64,000 nucleotides of DNA. Origin: Vicinamibacterales bacterium. Its GTDB lineage: Bacteria > Acidobacteriota > Vicinamibacteria > Vicinamibacterales > JAKQTR01. The DNA lies in the NCBI GenBank assembly GCA_025456345.1, contig JALOKU010000004.1:57100-121099 (forward strand), read 5' to 3'. The number at the start of each line of letters is the position of its first letter. The first letter of the stretch is position 1. The notes under the pieces are model-generated. The model saw only the letters and a program-made list of their open reading frames with translations, was not told the DNA's origin and ran no database searches. The translations under genes and the position numbers were made by a program. Of this stretch, positions 9,305-21,878 are shown in pieces.

Positions 9305-11151
9305 TGCACGCCACCGAGACCTGGATCTTCCGCATCCTCGTGCTCGGGTTTGCCGGCGCGTTCGCGGCGCAGGTGTGGACGCGCGCGCGTCTTATCCTGC
9401 GGGCTCGGAACAACATCCACGTCCGCGACGACGAGACCGGGCACCGGCTGTTGCGCTTCATCGCCGAGGTCGTCTTCCAGTCGCGGACGATCGCGGAGCG
9501 CCCGGCCGTCGGCGTCGCCCACCTGGGCGTCTTCTGGGGCTTCACGGCCTTCGCCCTTTACACGGGCGTCGAGTTCCTCGCGGGACTCGGCATCGCCGAC
9601 TTCACCGGCTCGCGGTGGTTCCACCTCTACGCCATGGCCCTCGTGCCGTTCTCGGTGGCGGTCATCCTCGGCATCAGCGGGCTCCTCGTGCGCCGCGCGA
9701 TCGTGCGGCCGGCGTCGCTCGGCGACCACGTGTCGGGCGAGTCGGTGCTCATCGGGTTCTTCATCCTGACGCTGATGGTCACCTTCCTGCTCGCGTTCCG
9801 GTGGGACACCGGCGTCGCGGCGCGCGTGAACTGGTGGGTCCACGCGCTGATGATTCTCGGGTTCCTGGTGCTCATCCCGGACTCGAAGCACTTCCACCTC
9901 GTGCTGTCGCCGCTGACGGTGTACCTGCGCTCGCCGGGCCTGGCGACGGTGCCGAATCTCGACTTCGAACAGGAGCAGGTCGGCCTCGAGACCGTGGCCG
10001 ACGTCGAACGGAAGCAGGTGCTCGACGCCTTCACCTGCGTCGAGTGCGGGCGCTGCCAGGTGAACTGCCCGGCGCACGGCACGGGCAAGCCGCTCAACCC
10101 GAAGCAGCTGATTCTCCAGAACGAAGCCGCGCTGCTGGCCGGCCGGCCCGACGCGAAGCTCGCCGACGTCTTCGACGCCAAGGTGCTGTGGCAGTGCACG
10201 ACGTGCGGCGCCTGCGAGGCGCAGTGCCCGGTCGGGGTCGAGCACCTGCCGCTCATCATCGGCGCGCGCCGCGGCCTGGCGTCGAATGGCGAGGCGCCCG
10301 CCGCGCTGGCGGCCGTCTACAACCACCTCGAGCGCCGCGGCAACATCTGGGGCCTCGGCGCCGATCTCCGGCAGAAGTTCGTGCAGTCGGCCGGCGTCGA
10401 GATCTTCGACGCAGCGCGCCATGAATACCTCGTGTGGCTGGGCTGCGCCGGGGCCTTCGAGGCCGACTTCCAGAAGTCCCTGCGGTCGCTCTTCGACATC
10501 CTGCGGGCGAGTGGCGTCACCTTCGGCGTGCTCGCCAGGGAACGGTGCACGGGCGACATCGCGAAGCGCACCGGCAACGAGTACCAGTTCCAGGAGCTGG
10601 CGCGGGCGAACATCGAGGAGTTCGCGGCGGCGGGCGCGGGGAAGATCGTCACGTCCTGCCCGCACTGTCTCCGGACGATGGGGACCGACTACCGCGAGTT
10701 CGGATTCACCGCCGAGGTAATCCACTCGGCGAGCCTCGTGGCGGCGCTGACGCGCACGATGGCGGTGCCGGGCGCCGGCACGGTCACGTTCCACGATCCG
10801 TGCTACCTCGGCCGCTACGCCGGCGTGACCGAGGAGCCGAGGGACCTGCTCGCGCGTTTCGGCGCGGCGGTCTCCGAGCCGGAGCGTCACGGGGCGAATC
10901 CCTTCTGCTGCGGCGCGGGCGGCGGCCTGCTCTTCGAAGAACACGAAGAGGGCCGGCGCATCAGCCAGGAGCGTTTCGAGCAGCTGCAGCGGACCGGGGC
11001 CTCCACCATCGTGACGGCCTGCCCCTTCTGCTCGATCATGCTGAAGGGCGCGCAGGCCAGCGCAAACACGCAGGTCGAGTTCGTCGACCTGATCAGCTTC
11101 GTGGACGGCCGGATGAAGAGCGCCGCCCCCGCGGCCGCTCCACGCCCGTGA
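9304..11151 (+). CDS. Membrane-bound FeS / CCG-domain oxidoreductase, EtfD-like (ETF:quinone route)
   Basis: N-terminal transmembrane segments, ferredoxin motifs CVECGRCQVNCP and CTTCGACEAQCPVGVEH, CCG motifs HDPCYLGRY and NPFCCGAGGG; directly follows etfBA. Confidence 0.85.
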   Translation: MHATETWIFRILVLGFAGAFAAQVWTRARLILRARNNIHVRDDETGHRLLRFIAEVVFQSRTIAERPAVGVAHLGVFWGFTAFALYTGVEFLAGLGIADFTGSRWFHLYAMALVPFSVAVILGISGLLVRRAIVRPASLGDHVSGESVLIGFFILTLMVTFLLAFRWDTGVAARVNWWVHALMILGFLVLIPDSKHFHLVLSPLTVYLRSPGLATVPNLDFEQEQVGLETVADVERKQVLDAFTCVECGRCQVNCPAHGTGKPLNPKQLILQNEAALLAGRPDAKLADVFDAKVLWQCTTCGACEAQCPVGVEHLPLIIGARRGLASNGEAPAALAAVYNHLERRGNIWGLGADLRQKFVQSAGVEIFDAARHEYLVWLGCAGAFEADFQKSLRSLFDILRASGVTFGVLARERCTGDIAKRTGNEYQFQELARANIEEFAAAGAGKIVTSCPHCLRTMGTDYREFGFTAEVIHSASLVAALTRTMAVPGAGTVTFHDPCYLGRYAGVTEEPRDLLARFGAAVSEPERHGANPFCCGAGGGLLFEEHEEGRRISQERFEQLQRTGASTIVTACPFCSIMLKGAQASANTQVEFVDLISFVDGRMKSAAPAAAPRP

Positions 11152-11834
11152 ACGACACACCGGGCTGGCGGCAGTCCCGCTTGAAGCGCGCCCAGGTCTC
11201 GGCCATTGCCGCGATTGGGTATCCCCTCATCGCCTTGCTCGCGCGCAGCCTCCGGCTCGAGGTCGAAGGCCGCGAGCACCTGGACGCGGTGACCGCGTCC
11301 GGCCGCCCCTGCATCGTCAGCTTCTGGCACGGGCGCATCCTGCCCCTGTCGCTCTACTTCCGGAACCGCGGCATCGTCGTCATCACCAGCGAGAACTTCG
11401 ACGGCGAGTGGATCGCGCGCATCATCGGCCGCCTCGGCTACGGCACCGCCCGGGGGTCGAGTTCGCGGAACGCCCGCGCGGCCACCCTGCAGCTTGTGCG
11501 GGACATTCGCGCCGGCCGTTCGACGGCCTTCACGCTCGATGGGCCGCGGGGCCCCGCGCGCGTGGCCAAGCCGGGCGCCGTGTGGCTCGCGGGCGCGACG
11601 GGGGCGCCGTTGCTGCCGATTCATGGCGAGTGTGAACGGAGCTGGTCGCTGCGGAGTTGGGACCGGACGCAGATCCCGAAGCCGTTCACCCGTGTGCACA
11701 TGGTGGTCGGCCCGCCGATCGAACTGCCGGGCGGGTTGGGCGACGACGCGCAGGCCCGGGCCTGCCGGGATCTCGAGGCCGTCCTGGAGGACCTTCGCCG
11801 CCGGGCGTGTGCCCTGGCCGGCGTGGAGGCGTGA
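11148..11834 (+). CDS. DUF374 / lysophospholipid acyltransferase-like protein (GTG start)
   Basis: CIVSFWHGRILPLSLYFRNRGIVVITSENFDGEWIARIIGRLGYGTARGSSSRNARAATLQLVRDIRAGRSTAFTLDGPRGPARVAKPGAVWLA. Confidence 0.86.
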   Translation: MNDTPGWRQSRLKRAQVSAIAAIGYPLIALLARSLRLEVEGREHLDAVTASGRPCIVSFWHGRILPLSLYFRNRGIVVITSENFDGEWIARIIGRLGYGTARGSSSRNARAATLQLVRDIRAGRSTAFTLDGPRGPARVAKPGAVWLAGATGAPLLPIHGECERSWSLRSWDRTQIPKPFTRVHMVVGPPIELPGGLGDDAQARACRDLEAVLEDLRRRACALAGVEA

Positions 11835-12868
11835 TGCCTGTGCTCGTCCTCACCAGCGCACGGTTCGGCGACCATACGCCGCCGCCGGGACATCCCGAGC
11901 GCCCCGAGCGGCAGCACGTGATGGACGCGGTGGCGGCGCGGTGGCGCGAGCTCGGCGGGCTCGTGGCCGAACCGTCGCCGGCTCCGCGCGACGCGCTCCT
12001 CCGGGTCCACAGCGGCCGTTTCCTCGAGACGCTGGAGTCGGCGGCCGGGCGCGCGGTGATGCTGGACCCCGACACGTTCACGTCGGCGGAGTCCTGGGCG
12101 ATCACGCAGCTGGCCGCGGGAGCCGCAATGGGTGCGGTTGATGCGGTGCTGGAAGGCCGGACCACGCGGGCCGCGGCGCTGGTCAGGCCTCCCGGGCACC
12201 ATAGCAGCCGCGACCTGGCGCGGGGATTCTGCCTAATCAACAACGCCGCCGTGGCGGCCGCCCGCGCGCTCGATAGCGGCCTCGCGCGCGTGGCGATTGT
12301 CGACTTCGACGTGCACCACGGCAACGGGACGCAGGAGATCTTCGAGGCGGATCCGCGGGTGCTCTACGTGTCGACGCACCAGTGGCCGTTCTACCCGGGC
12401 ACAGGCCGGGCGGACGATGTGGGGACGGGCGCCGGGCGCGGGTTCACGGTGAACGTGCCGATGGAGCGAGGCGCCACGGATGCGGACTACGATCTCGTCT
12501 TCGACGAAATCGTGGTTCCGGTGGCGAGCCGGTTCAAACCGGAACTCGTGATCGTCTCCGCCGGGTTCGACGCGCACGAAGAAGACCCGATCGGAGCCAT
12601 GCGGATGAGCGCCGGCGGCTTCGCCCGCCTGACCGGCCGGTTGTGCGCGGTGGCGGACAACTGCGCGTCGGGCCGGATCGTGCTCGTCACCGAGGGCGGG
12701 TACAACCTGAGGGCCCTTGCCGCGTCCCTGGCGGCCTGCCTCGGGGCCCTGGACGGCCGCGACGAGCGTGAGGCCGCGCCTGCCGCAGCGGCCGACGATG
12801 CCCGGCGCGGCCGACTCGCGGCGCAGCAGGCGCGTGCGGTACAGGCCGCATTCTGGCGTGGGCTATAA
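11834..12868 (+). CDS. Histone deacetylase / acetoin utilisation (AcuC-like) family deacetylase
   Basis: [25 protein letters not shown] ... [18 protein letters not shown] ... [16 protein letters not shown]. Confidence 0.92.
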   Translation: MPVLVLTSARFGDHTPPPGHPERPERQHVMDAVAARWRELGGLVAEPSPAPRDALLRVHSGRFLETLESAAGRAVMLDPDTFTSAESWAITQLAAGAAMGAVDAVLEGRTTRAAALVRPPGHHSSRDLARGFCLINNAAVAAARALDSGLARVAIVDFDVHHGNGTQEIFEADPRVLYVSTHQWPFYPGTGRADDVGTGAGRGFTVNVPMERGATDADYDLVFDEIVVPVASRFKPELVIVSAGFDAHEEDPIGAMRMSAGGFARLTGRLCAVADNCASGRIVLVTEGGYNLRALAASLAACLGALDGRDEREAAPAAAADDARRGRLAAQQARAVQAAFWRGL

Positions 12869-12869
12869 T
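12864..12869 (+). promoter_or_regulatory. -10 box of leuS, near-leaderless layout
   Basis: TATAAT followed by 9 nt then ATG at 12879. Confidence 0.5.
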
Positions 12870-12878
12870 CGTCAGGAT

Positions 12879-15434
12879 ATGAGCGAGTACAACCCGCAGG
12901 CCATCGAACAGAAGTGGCAGCAACGGTGGCGGGACAGCCGCGCGTTCGAGGTGACGGAAGATCCCTCGAAGCCCAAGTTCTACTGCCTCGAGATGTTCGC
13001 CTACCCGTCGGGACACGCCCACGTCGGCCACGTCCGCAACTACATGATCGGCGACGTGATGGCCCGCATGAAGCGGATGCGCGGCTACAACGTGCTGCAC
13101 CCGTTCGGGTGGGACGCCTTCGGCCTGCCGGCCGAGAACGCGGCCATCAAGAACGGGATCCATCCCCGGACGTCGACCCTGGCGAACATCGCCCACATGA
13201 AGGGGCAGTTGCAGCGCCTGGGCATCAGTTACGCCTGGGAGCGCGAACTCGCCACGTGCCTGCCGGACTACTACAAGTGGAACCAGTGGCTGTTCCTGCG
13301 CATGTTCGAGCGCGACCTGGCGTATCGCCGGCGATCGACGGTCAACTGGTGCTCGTCGTGCCAGACGGTGCTCGCCAACGAGCAGGTCGTCGACGGCGGC
13401 TGCTGGCGGTGCCACACCCTGGTCACGCACCGTGACCTGGAGCAGTGGTTCCTGCGGATCACCCACTACGCGGACGAACTGCTTCGTGCGACCGACGGGC
13501 TCGCGGAGTGGCCCGAGAAGGTCCTCACGATGCAGCGCAACTGGATCGGCCGGTCCGAGGGCGCGCGGGTGCGGTTCCCGCTGGTCGACCCGACCGGCAC
13601 GGGCGCGTCGGCCGACATCGAGGTGTTCACGACGCGGATCGACACGATCTTCGGGGCGACCTTCGTGCTGCTGGCGCCCGAGCACGAGATGCTCGATCGC
13701 CTCGCGGCCGAATCGACGGACCCGGACGGGATGCGGGCGGCGGCGGCCAGGTTCCGCCGCCAGGACCGCAGCGCGAGGCTCACCGGCGAGGTCGAGAAGG
13801 AAGGGTTCAGCACGGGCCGGTTCGCGGTGAATCCCTTCACCGGCCAGCACGTGCCGATCTGGGTGGCGAACTTCGTCCTGGGCGAGTACGGGACTGGCGC
13901 GGTGATGGCCGTGCCGGCGCACGACCAGCGCGACTTCGAGTTCGCGCGGAAATACGGGCTGCCCGTACGCGTGGTGATCCAGCCGGAAGGTGATGGCCTG
14001 GCCTCGCTGGAGGCCTCGACCATGACCGAGGCGTACTCGGAGCCGGGGCGGGTCGCGGATTCCGGCGAGTACACGGGACTGTGGTCCACCGACGCCCTCC
14101 GCGTCATGGCGGAGAAGGCCGAGCGGCGCGGCATCGGCCAGCGCACGGTCCAGTTCCGCCTGAAAGACTGGGGCATCTCGCGGCAGCGGTACTGGGGCAC
14201 GCCGATCCCGATCATCCACTGCCCGTCGTGCGGCCTCGTGCCGGTGCCTGACGATCAGCTGCCCGTCGAACTTCCCGCGGTTGCCGAGTTCACCGGCAAA
14301 GGGGAGTCCCCGCTGGCGGGCGTCCCGGAGTTCGTCAACGTCGCGTGCCCCCGCTGCGGCGGTGCCGCGCGCCGCGAGGCGGACACGATGGACACCTTCG
14401 TGGATTCGTCGTGGTACTTCTATCGCTACTGCGACGCCAGGAACCCGGCGCAGCCCTTCGACCCGGCGAAGGTCGCGTACTGGGCGCCGGTGGACTTCTA
14501 CAGCGGCGGCGTCGAGCACGCCATCCTGCACCTGATCTACTCGCGCTTCTTCGCGCGCGTGTTTCGCGATCTCGGCATGGTCAGTCACTCCGAGCCGTTC
14601 ACCCGCCTGCTCACGCAGGGCATGGTGCTGAAGGAAGGCTCGGTCATGTCGAAGAAGAAGGGCAACGTCGTCGACCCGGACGACATGATCGCGAAGTACG
14701 GGGCGGACGCCCTGCGCCTGTACGTGATGTTCGTCGCGCCGCCCGAGAAGGAAGTGGAGTGGACCGACGCCGGCCTGGAAGGGGCGTTCCGGTTCCTCAT
14801 GCGCGTCTGGCGCATCGCGCAGCTCTGGCGGGGCGCGGTGGCGTCGGCGCCGCCGGTGGGCGCGTTGGCGGATCCGCTGACAGACGCGGAGCGTGCCCTG
14901 CGCCGGAAGACGCACGACACGATCCGCCGCGTCACGCAGGACCTCGACCCGCGCGTCCACTTGAACACCGTGGTGTCGGCGCTCATGGAACTGGTCAACG
15001 AGCTCTACCAGTTCTCGGACCAGCATACGCTGGGCGGCGCTGCGGCGAAGCGGACTGACGCCGCTGTGCCGGAGGAGCGCCCGGGGACGCAGGCTGTGCT
15101 GAAAGAGGCCGTCGAGGCTCTCGTCCTCATGCTGTCGCCGTTCACACCCCACATGGCCGAGGAACTGTGGGAGCAGATGGGGCGCGAGGGCGGCATCGTG
15201 TTCGCGCCGTGGCCGGCCTTCGACCCGGCCGTCGCCAAGGCCGACGAGGTCGTCATCCCGGTGCAGGTCAACGGCAAGGTCCGCGGGCGGGTGACCGTGC
15301 CGGCCGACAGCAGTGAAGACGAGATCCGCGAGGCGGCGCTCGCCGACCCGCCGGTCGCCGCCTATGTGGCCGGCAAGTCAGTGGTGAAAGTCATCGTGGC
15401 GAAAGGCAAGCTCGTCAGCCTCGTGATCAGGTAG
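12879..15434 (+). CDS. leuS: Leucyl-tRNA synthetase
   Basis: [52 protein letters not shown] ... [16 protein letters not shown]. Confidence 0.97.
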   Translation: MSEYNPQAIEQKWQQRWRDSRAFEVTEDPSKPKFYCLEMFAYPSGHAHVGHVRNYMIGDVMARMKRMRGYNVLHPFGWDAFGLPAENAAIKNGIHPRTSTLANIAHMKGQLQRLGISYAWERELATCLPDYYKWNQWLFLRMFERDLAYRRRSTVNWCSSCQTVLANEQVVDGGCWRCHTLVTHRDLEQWFLRITHYADELLRATDGLAEWPEKVLTMQRNWIGRSEGARVRFPLVDPTGTGASADIEVFTTRIDTIFGATFVLLAPEHEMLDRLAAESTDPDGMRAAAARFRRQDRSARLTGEVEKEGFSTGRFAVNPFTGQHVPIWVANFVLGEYGTGAVMAVPAHDQRDFEFARKYGLPVRVVIQPEGDGLASLEASTMTEAYSEPGRVADSGEYTGLWSTDALRVMAEKAERRGIGQRTVQFRLKDWGISRQRYWGTPIPIIHCPSCGLVPVPDDQLPVELPAVAEFTGKGESPLAGVPEFVNVACPRCGGAARREADTMDTFVDSSWYFYRYCDARNPAQPFDPAKVAYWAPVDFYSGGVEHAILHLIYSRFFARVFRDLGMVSHSEPFTRLLTQGMVLKEGSVMSKKKGNVVDPDDMIAKYGADALRLYVMFVAPPEKEVEWTDAGLEGAFRFLMRVWRIAQLWRGAVASAPPVGALADPLTDAERALRRKTHDTIRRVTQDLDPRVHLNTVVSALMELVNELYQFSDQHTLGGAAAKRTDAAVPEERPGTQAVLKEAVEALVLMLSPFTPHMAEELWEQMGREGGIVFAPWPAFDPAVAKADEVVIPVQVNGKVRGRVTVPADSSEDEIREAALADPPVAAYVAGKSVVKVIVAKGKLVSLVIR

Positions 15435-15437
15435 TCT
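15432..15437 (+). promoter_or_regulatory. Possible -10 box of lptE, leaderless layout
   Basis: TAGTCT-N6-GTG (start 15444); overlaps the leuS stop codon. Confidence 0.3.
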
Positions 15438-15443
15438 GGAACC

Positions 15444-15980
15444 GTGAGCACCATCCTGAACCTGCTGATCGTGGCTGCGCTGGCGGTGACCGGCACCGGG
15501 TGCGGGTATTCGCTCGCGGGCCGGGGATCGTTCCTGCCGTCCTACATCCGCGTGATTGGCGTGCCCCAGTTCGCCAACCAGACGACCTACCTGGAAGTGG
15601 AGCGGCGCTTCACCGAGCGCGTGCGGACCGAGTTCATCGGCCGCGGCCGCTACCAGGTGCTCGCCCAGGAGGCCGGGGCGGACGCGGTGCTCCGCGGCGC
15701 CATCACCGGCTTGTCGATTGTCCCGGCGAACTTCAACGACGCGCAGCAGGCCACGCGCTACATCATCGTCGTCAACACGAAGATCGAGTTCGTCGACCTG
15801 AAGACGAACAAGGCGCTCTGGGAGAACCCCTCGATGGTGTTCCGCGAAGAATACGACCTGCCGGCCGACACGCAGGCCGGCAACCCGTCGGCGTTCTTCG
15901 GGCAGGGGTCGAATGCGCTCGAGCGCGTGGCGAACGACTTCGCCCGGTCCGTCGTGAGCGCCATCCTCGAGGCCTTCTAG
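15444..15980 (+). CDS. lptE: LPS assembly lipoprotein LptE-like
   Basis: lipobox AALAVTGTGCGYSLAGRGSFLPSYIRVIGVPQFANQTTYLEVERRFTERVRTEF; between leuS and holA. Confidence 0.82.
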   Translation: MSTILNLLIVAALAVTGTGCGYSLAGRGSFLPSYIRVIGVPQFANQTTYLEVERRFTERVRTEFIGRGRYQVLAQEAGADAVLRGAITGLSIVPANFNDAQQATRYIIVVNTKIEFVDLKTNKALWENPSMVFREEYDLPADTQAGNPSAFFGQGSNALERVANDFARSVVSAILEAF

Positions 15981-15996
15981 GCTGGGACGGCCCCAC

Positions 15997-17007
15997 GTGG
16001 CGCGCCAGGTCACCCCGCAGTCGCTCGAACAGCACATCGCCAGCGGGCGCCTCGACCCGGTCTACGTGCTCACGGGGCCGGACGGCGCGATGAAGGCGAA
16101 GCTCGTCGCGCAGCTGGTCGAGACAATCGAGGAGGACCTGCGCCCCTTCAACGTCGACAAGCTGTTTCCTCCCGACCAGCGGGAAGAAGCGCGCAAGCAG
16201 TTCTGGACGGTCCTGCAGCTGGCGCGCACGCTGCCCATGATGGCGCCGCGGCGCGTGATCGTCGTGGCCCAGGCCGAGAAGCTCATGCAGGTCTTCAAGG
16301 CCGGTGACGACGAGGCCACGGGGCCGGCCGACGACGCGCGGGCGGGCAGGAAGGGCCGGAAGGCCGTGCAGAAGGCGGCCGGGGAAGCCGAGTTGGAGGC
16401 GTTCGAGGAGTTTCTCTCGAACCCCACGCCCGACGCCGTGGTCGTGTTTGTTGCGGGTGAGGGGCTGAACCGCAGCCTGAAACCCGTCAAGCTGCTCGAG
16501 AGGCTGGCGACGCTCGTCGACTGCGATCCCCTGCCGCAGGCTGGTGACGCCATCGAGTGGGTGAAGGCCGAGGCGGCCGGCGAGGGCGTGCGCATCGAGC
16601 CCTCCGCGGCGAGGCTGCTCGCCACCCTGGCAGGCGGCGACATCGCCCGCCTCCGCGCCGAGTTCGAACGTGCCGTGCTGTTCGCCTCCGGCGACGGCAT
16701 CATCACCGAGGCGGCCGTTCGCGAGATCGCGAGCGCGGCGACGACGCAGAACGCCTGGGCCATGACAAACGCCATCGAGCGGGGATCGACGGGCGAGGCG
16801 CTCCGCGAGCTGGCGCTGAAGATCGACGCCGGGGAGTACCCGCCGATGATCCTCGGGCAGGTCCGGTGGTTCGTTGCGAACAGGCTGGAGCCGAGGCGCG
16901 TGCGGACGGCGATGGACGCGCTCTTCCGGACGGATCTCGCCTTGAAGACTTCAGGCGGCGACCCGAGAGTCCTCCTCGAGCGGCTCGTCGTTGAGTTGTG
17001 CGGGTAG
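15997..17007 (+). CDS. holA: DNA polymerase III delta subunit
   Basis: LDPVYVLTGPDGAMKAKLVAQLVETI ... FSVDKLF-like N-terminus, C-terminal AMTNAIERGSTGEALRELALKIDAGEYPPMILGQVRWF; followed by rpsT. Confidence 0.85.
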   Translation: MARQVTPQSLEQHIASGRLDPVYVLTGPDGAMKAKLVAQLVETIEEDLRPFNVDKLFPPDQREEARKQFWTVLQLARTLPMMAPRRVIVVAQAEKLMQVFKAGDDEATGPADDARAGRKGRKAVQKAAGEAELEAFEEFLSNPTPDAVVVFVAGEGLNRSLKPVKLLERLATLVDCDPLPQAGDAIEWVKAEAAGEGVRIEPSAARLLATLAGGDIARLRAEFERAVLFASGDGIITEAAVREIASAATTQNAWAMTNAIERGSTGEALRELALKIDAGEYPPMILGQVRWFVANRLEPRRVRTAMDALFRTDLALKTSGGDPRVLLERLVVELCG

Positions 17008-17025
17008 GGAAGGGCGCCGGCGGGC

Positions 17026-17295
17026 CTACTTTGCGGGCGCCGCGCTCACGCGTGTTTGCAGGCGCGACTTGTAGCGTGCCGCCGCGTTCTTGTGGATGAC
17101 GCCCTTGGTGACCATCCGGTCGATCAGGGAAATGGTCCCCTTCAATTCGGTTTTGGCCTTCCCGAAATCGTCCTTGTCGATGAGCGCGCGGATGCTTCGC
17201 AGGGACCCGCGGAGCTGAGAGCGCAACTGGCGGTTCCGCTCGCGGTGGACGACGTTCTGGCGGTGCGCCTTCAGCGCGGATGCATGACTGGCCAC
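17026..17295 (-). CDS. rpsT: 30S ribosomal protein S20 (GTG start at 17295)
   Basis: MASHASALKAHRQNVVHRERNRQLRSQLRGSLRSIRALIDKDDFGKAKTELKGTISLIDRMVTKGVIHKNAAARYKSRL. Confidence 0.94.
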   Translation of the reverse strand: MASHASALKAHRQNVVHRERNRQLRSQLRGSLRSIRALIDKDDFGKAKTELKGTISLIDRMVTKGVIHKNAAARYKSRLQTRVSAAPAK

Positions 17296-17598
17296 AGTAT
17301 CCTCTGAGTCACGTTGCCCACGGGCGAGCCCCATGCCTGCCCGTCGAATCTCCAATCATAGCATTTCACGCCATTTCGCGCGAGCTACAGAAGCGGAAGG
17401 CCGCCCTCCTTTTCGTGTCGCCCGCCGGCCCGGGGAGGCCGCGCCGGGGGCATGCAGTGCCGTAACGGCCTGAGCAACAAGGGGAAACGGCTGCCGCGCC
17501 GGCCGGGTGGTACCGCCCTTGCCTCAAGGATCCGTGGGGCGCGGACGCCGCGTGGGAAGAGCCCACGCGCTGGCGTGAGCCGTGTGACCGGGAGCCGC

Positions 17599-18291
17599 AT
17601 GTTTCAGACCGATTTGGGACGGGCCGACGCGGTGCTTGCCGCGCTCGAGAAGAAGCGGCCGGAGGTGGCGGCCCACAGCCGGCGGGTCTCGGCCTACTCG
17701 GTCAGGCTGGCGGTGCAGTTCGGACTGGCCCGCGACGTGATCGAGACGATCCGCCTCGGGGCCCTGCTGCACGACGTCGGAAAGATGCTGACCCCGTCGC
17801 GCATTCTCGAGAAGCCAGGCCGGCCCAACGCGCGCGAATGGCAGGAGCTGAAGGCCCACCCGGAACTCGGCCAGGAAATCTGCCATCGCTCGGGGTTCGA
17901 CGACGAGGTCTGCACCATCGTCCTGTATCATCACGAGCGCTGCGACGGGAGCGGGTACCCCGACCGGCTGGCTCACCCCGTCATCCCTTACATGGTCCGG
18001 ATTGTCTCGGTGATGGACACGTTCGACGCGCTGACCAGTTCGCGCGACTACCGGGAACGCCTGTCGGTGGCCGCCGCCCGCACGCTCATTGCAAGGTCGG
18101 CCGGCTCGAAGTACTGCCCGTGGGTGGTGAGCGGCCTGCTCGCGCTCCCCGTCCAGATGCTGCAGCCCGGCCCCGGCGATGCTCCCGGCGTGATTCGCCA
18201 CCCGCAAGGCCCGGCCCTGATTCCCGTCGGCGGTCTGGGCGAATTCCAACTGCCCCGCCCAGGCGCCGCCCTTCAGGCCTCCCTCTCCTGA
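17599..18291 (+). CDS. Stand-alone HD-GYP-type phosphohydrolase
   Basis: HSRRVSAYSVRLAVQFG ... GALLHDVGKMLTPSRILEKPG ... YHHERCDGSGYPDRLAHPVIPYMVRIVSVMDTFDALTSSRDYR; ATG at 17599 preferred over the upstream non-homologous extension. Confidence 0.86.
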   Translation: MFQTDLGRADAVLAALEKKRPEVAAHSRRVSAYSVRLAVQFGLARDVIETIRLGALLHDVGKMLTPSRILEKPGRPNAREWQELKAHPELGQEICHRSGFDDEVCTIVLYHHERCDGSGYPDRLAHPVIPYMVRIVSVMDTFDALTSSRDYRERLSVAAARTLIARSAGSKYCPWVVSGLLALPVQMLQPGPGDAPGVIRHPQGPALIPVGGLGEFQLPRPGAALQASLS

Positions 18292-18310
18292 GCCCCCGCC
18301 CCGCACTCTA

Positions 18311-18332
18311 GGGTCAGACCCGGGTCTGACCC
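18311..18332. repeat. Palindromic repeat family C, copy 1
   Basis: GGGTCAGACCCGGGTCTGACCC, a perfect 22-bp palindrome between convergent genes. Confidence 0.9.
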
Positions 18333-18351
18333 CGTTTGACGCCAGTTGACG

Positions 18352-19050
18352 CTAACGGACGATTTCGTAAGTGCCGGAGGCGGGGCGGGTGTCGGTGTAG
18401 CGGGGCACTGGCTGACCGTCGACCATGGCGTAGGTTTTGTAAATGACCCGCCGGACGGCGCTGCCGGATTCCCCATCCGGCGTGATCCGCTTGACGCGGT
18501 TCACGTAGTCGCGGGTCTCCCGGTAGGGGGGCACGGCCTTGCCGTAGCGGTCGACAGCGCCCGGCCCGGCGTTGTACGCGGCCAGGGCCAGGGATTCGTT
18601 GCCGTAGCGGTCGAGCAGCGATCGCAAATACGCCACACCGGCGCGGATGTTCTCGGAGGGGTCGTACGGGTTGCGGACGCCGAATTCCGCGGCCGTGCCG
18701 GGCATCAGCTGCATCAGGCCCATGGCACCCTTCGGCGAGCGCGCACGGGGGTCGAACCCGGATTCCACCTGGATGACGGCCCGGATGAGGTCGGGCCTCA
18801 CGGCGTGGCGAGCCGCCGCCTCGTCGATGATCGGATCGAACCGGTTGCGGTACCGCTCGGCGGCGGGGCGGGTCGAGAGCAGCGCGGACCCCGCAACCGC
18901 AAACGTCCGATAGTCGGACGACTGGAGCCGGTCGGAGTAGACCTGATTGCCGTTGGCGTCGCGCCAGGCGTAGATTTGCGCCAGCGCGGGCCGGGGGAGT
19001 CCCGCCAGCAGGCCAACCACGAGCGCGCACGCAATCCTGGAGACAGGCAT
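18352..19050 (-). CDS. Secreted lytic transglycosylase (SLT domain, DUF4124-like N-terminus)
   Basis: signal peptide; [57 protein letters not shown] ... [13 protein letters not shown]. Confidence 0.92.
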   Translation of the reverse strand: MPVSRIACALVVGLLAGLPRPALAQIYAWRDANGNQVYSDRLQSSDYRTFAVAGSALLSTRPAAERYRNRFDPIIDEAAARHAVRPDLIRAVIQVESGFDPRARSPKGAMGLMQLMPGTAAEFGVRNPYDPSENIRAGVAYLRSLLDRYGNESLALAAYNAGPGAVDRYGKAVPPYRETRDYVNRVKRITPDGESGSAVRRVIYKTYAMVDGQPVPRYTDTRPASGTYEIVR

Positions 19051-19054
19051 GGTC

Positions 19055-19086
19055 TTCCCCCCTCTTATCGGCGCACGGGGGGGGAA
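19055..19086. terminator. Possible stem-loop after alaS
   Basis: TTCCCCCC (19055-19062) pairs with GGGGGGAA (19079-19086) between the alaS stop and the SLT gene start; no clear U-tract. Confidence 0.35.
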
Positions 19087-19089
19087 ACT

Positions 19090-21771
<2,682 letters not shown>

Positions 21772-21777
21772 CCGGCT

Positions 21778-21783
21778 ATTGTA
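21778..21783 (-). promoter_or_regulatory. -10 box of alaS, leaderless layout
   Basis: TG-C-TACAAT extended -10, exactly 6 nt before the ATG at 21771. Confidence 0.55.
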
Positions 21784-21798
21784 GCAAGCGAGCGGCGG

Positions 21799-21823
21799 CT
21801 GGGGGCTAGGGACTGGGCGCTAG
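21799..21823. repeat. Repeat family B fragment
   Basis: CTGGGGGCTAGGGACTGGGCGCTAG; related to the sequence at 50953-51072. Confidence 0.7.
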
Positions 21824-21872
21824 TTCTTCTTGCTTCTGGATTCTAGCTTCTTGCTTCTTGCTTCTGATTCTG
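21824..21872. repeat. Repeat family A copy A1 (partial)
   Basis: TTCTTCTTGCTTCTGGATTCTAGCTTCTTGCTTCTTGCTTCTGATTCTG. Confidence 0.8.
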
Positions 21873-21878
21873 CGGCGG

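Noticed and set aside
12687-15152. 821-aa minus-strand ORF opposite leuS
   Set aside because: Shadow of leuS; composition typical of antisense high-GC frames.
17505-17516. T-box riboswitch (GGGTGGTACCGC)
   Set aside because: Only the short core string matches; no stem I/specifier could be recognised and the downstream gene is HD-GYP, so not called as a T-box.
17452-17598. N-terminal extension of the HD-GYP protein
   Set aside because: Arg/Gly-rich sequence lacking homology; the ATG at 17599 begins the domain-like sequence.
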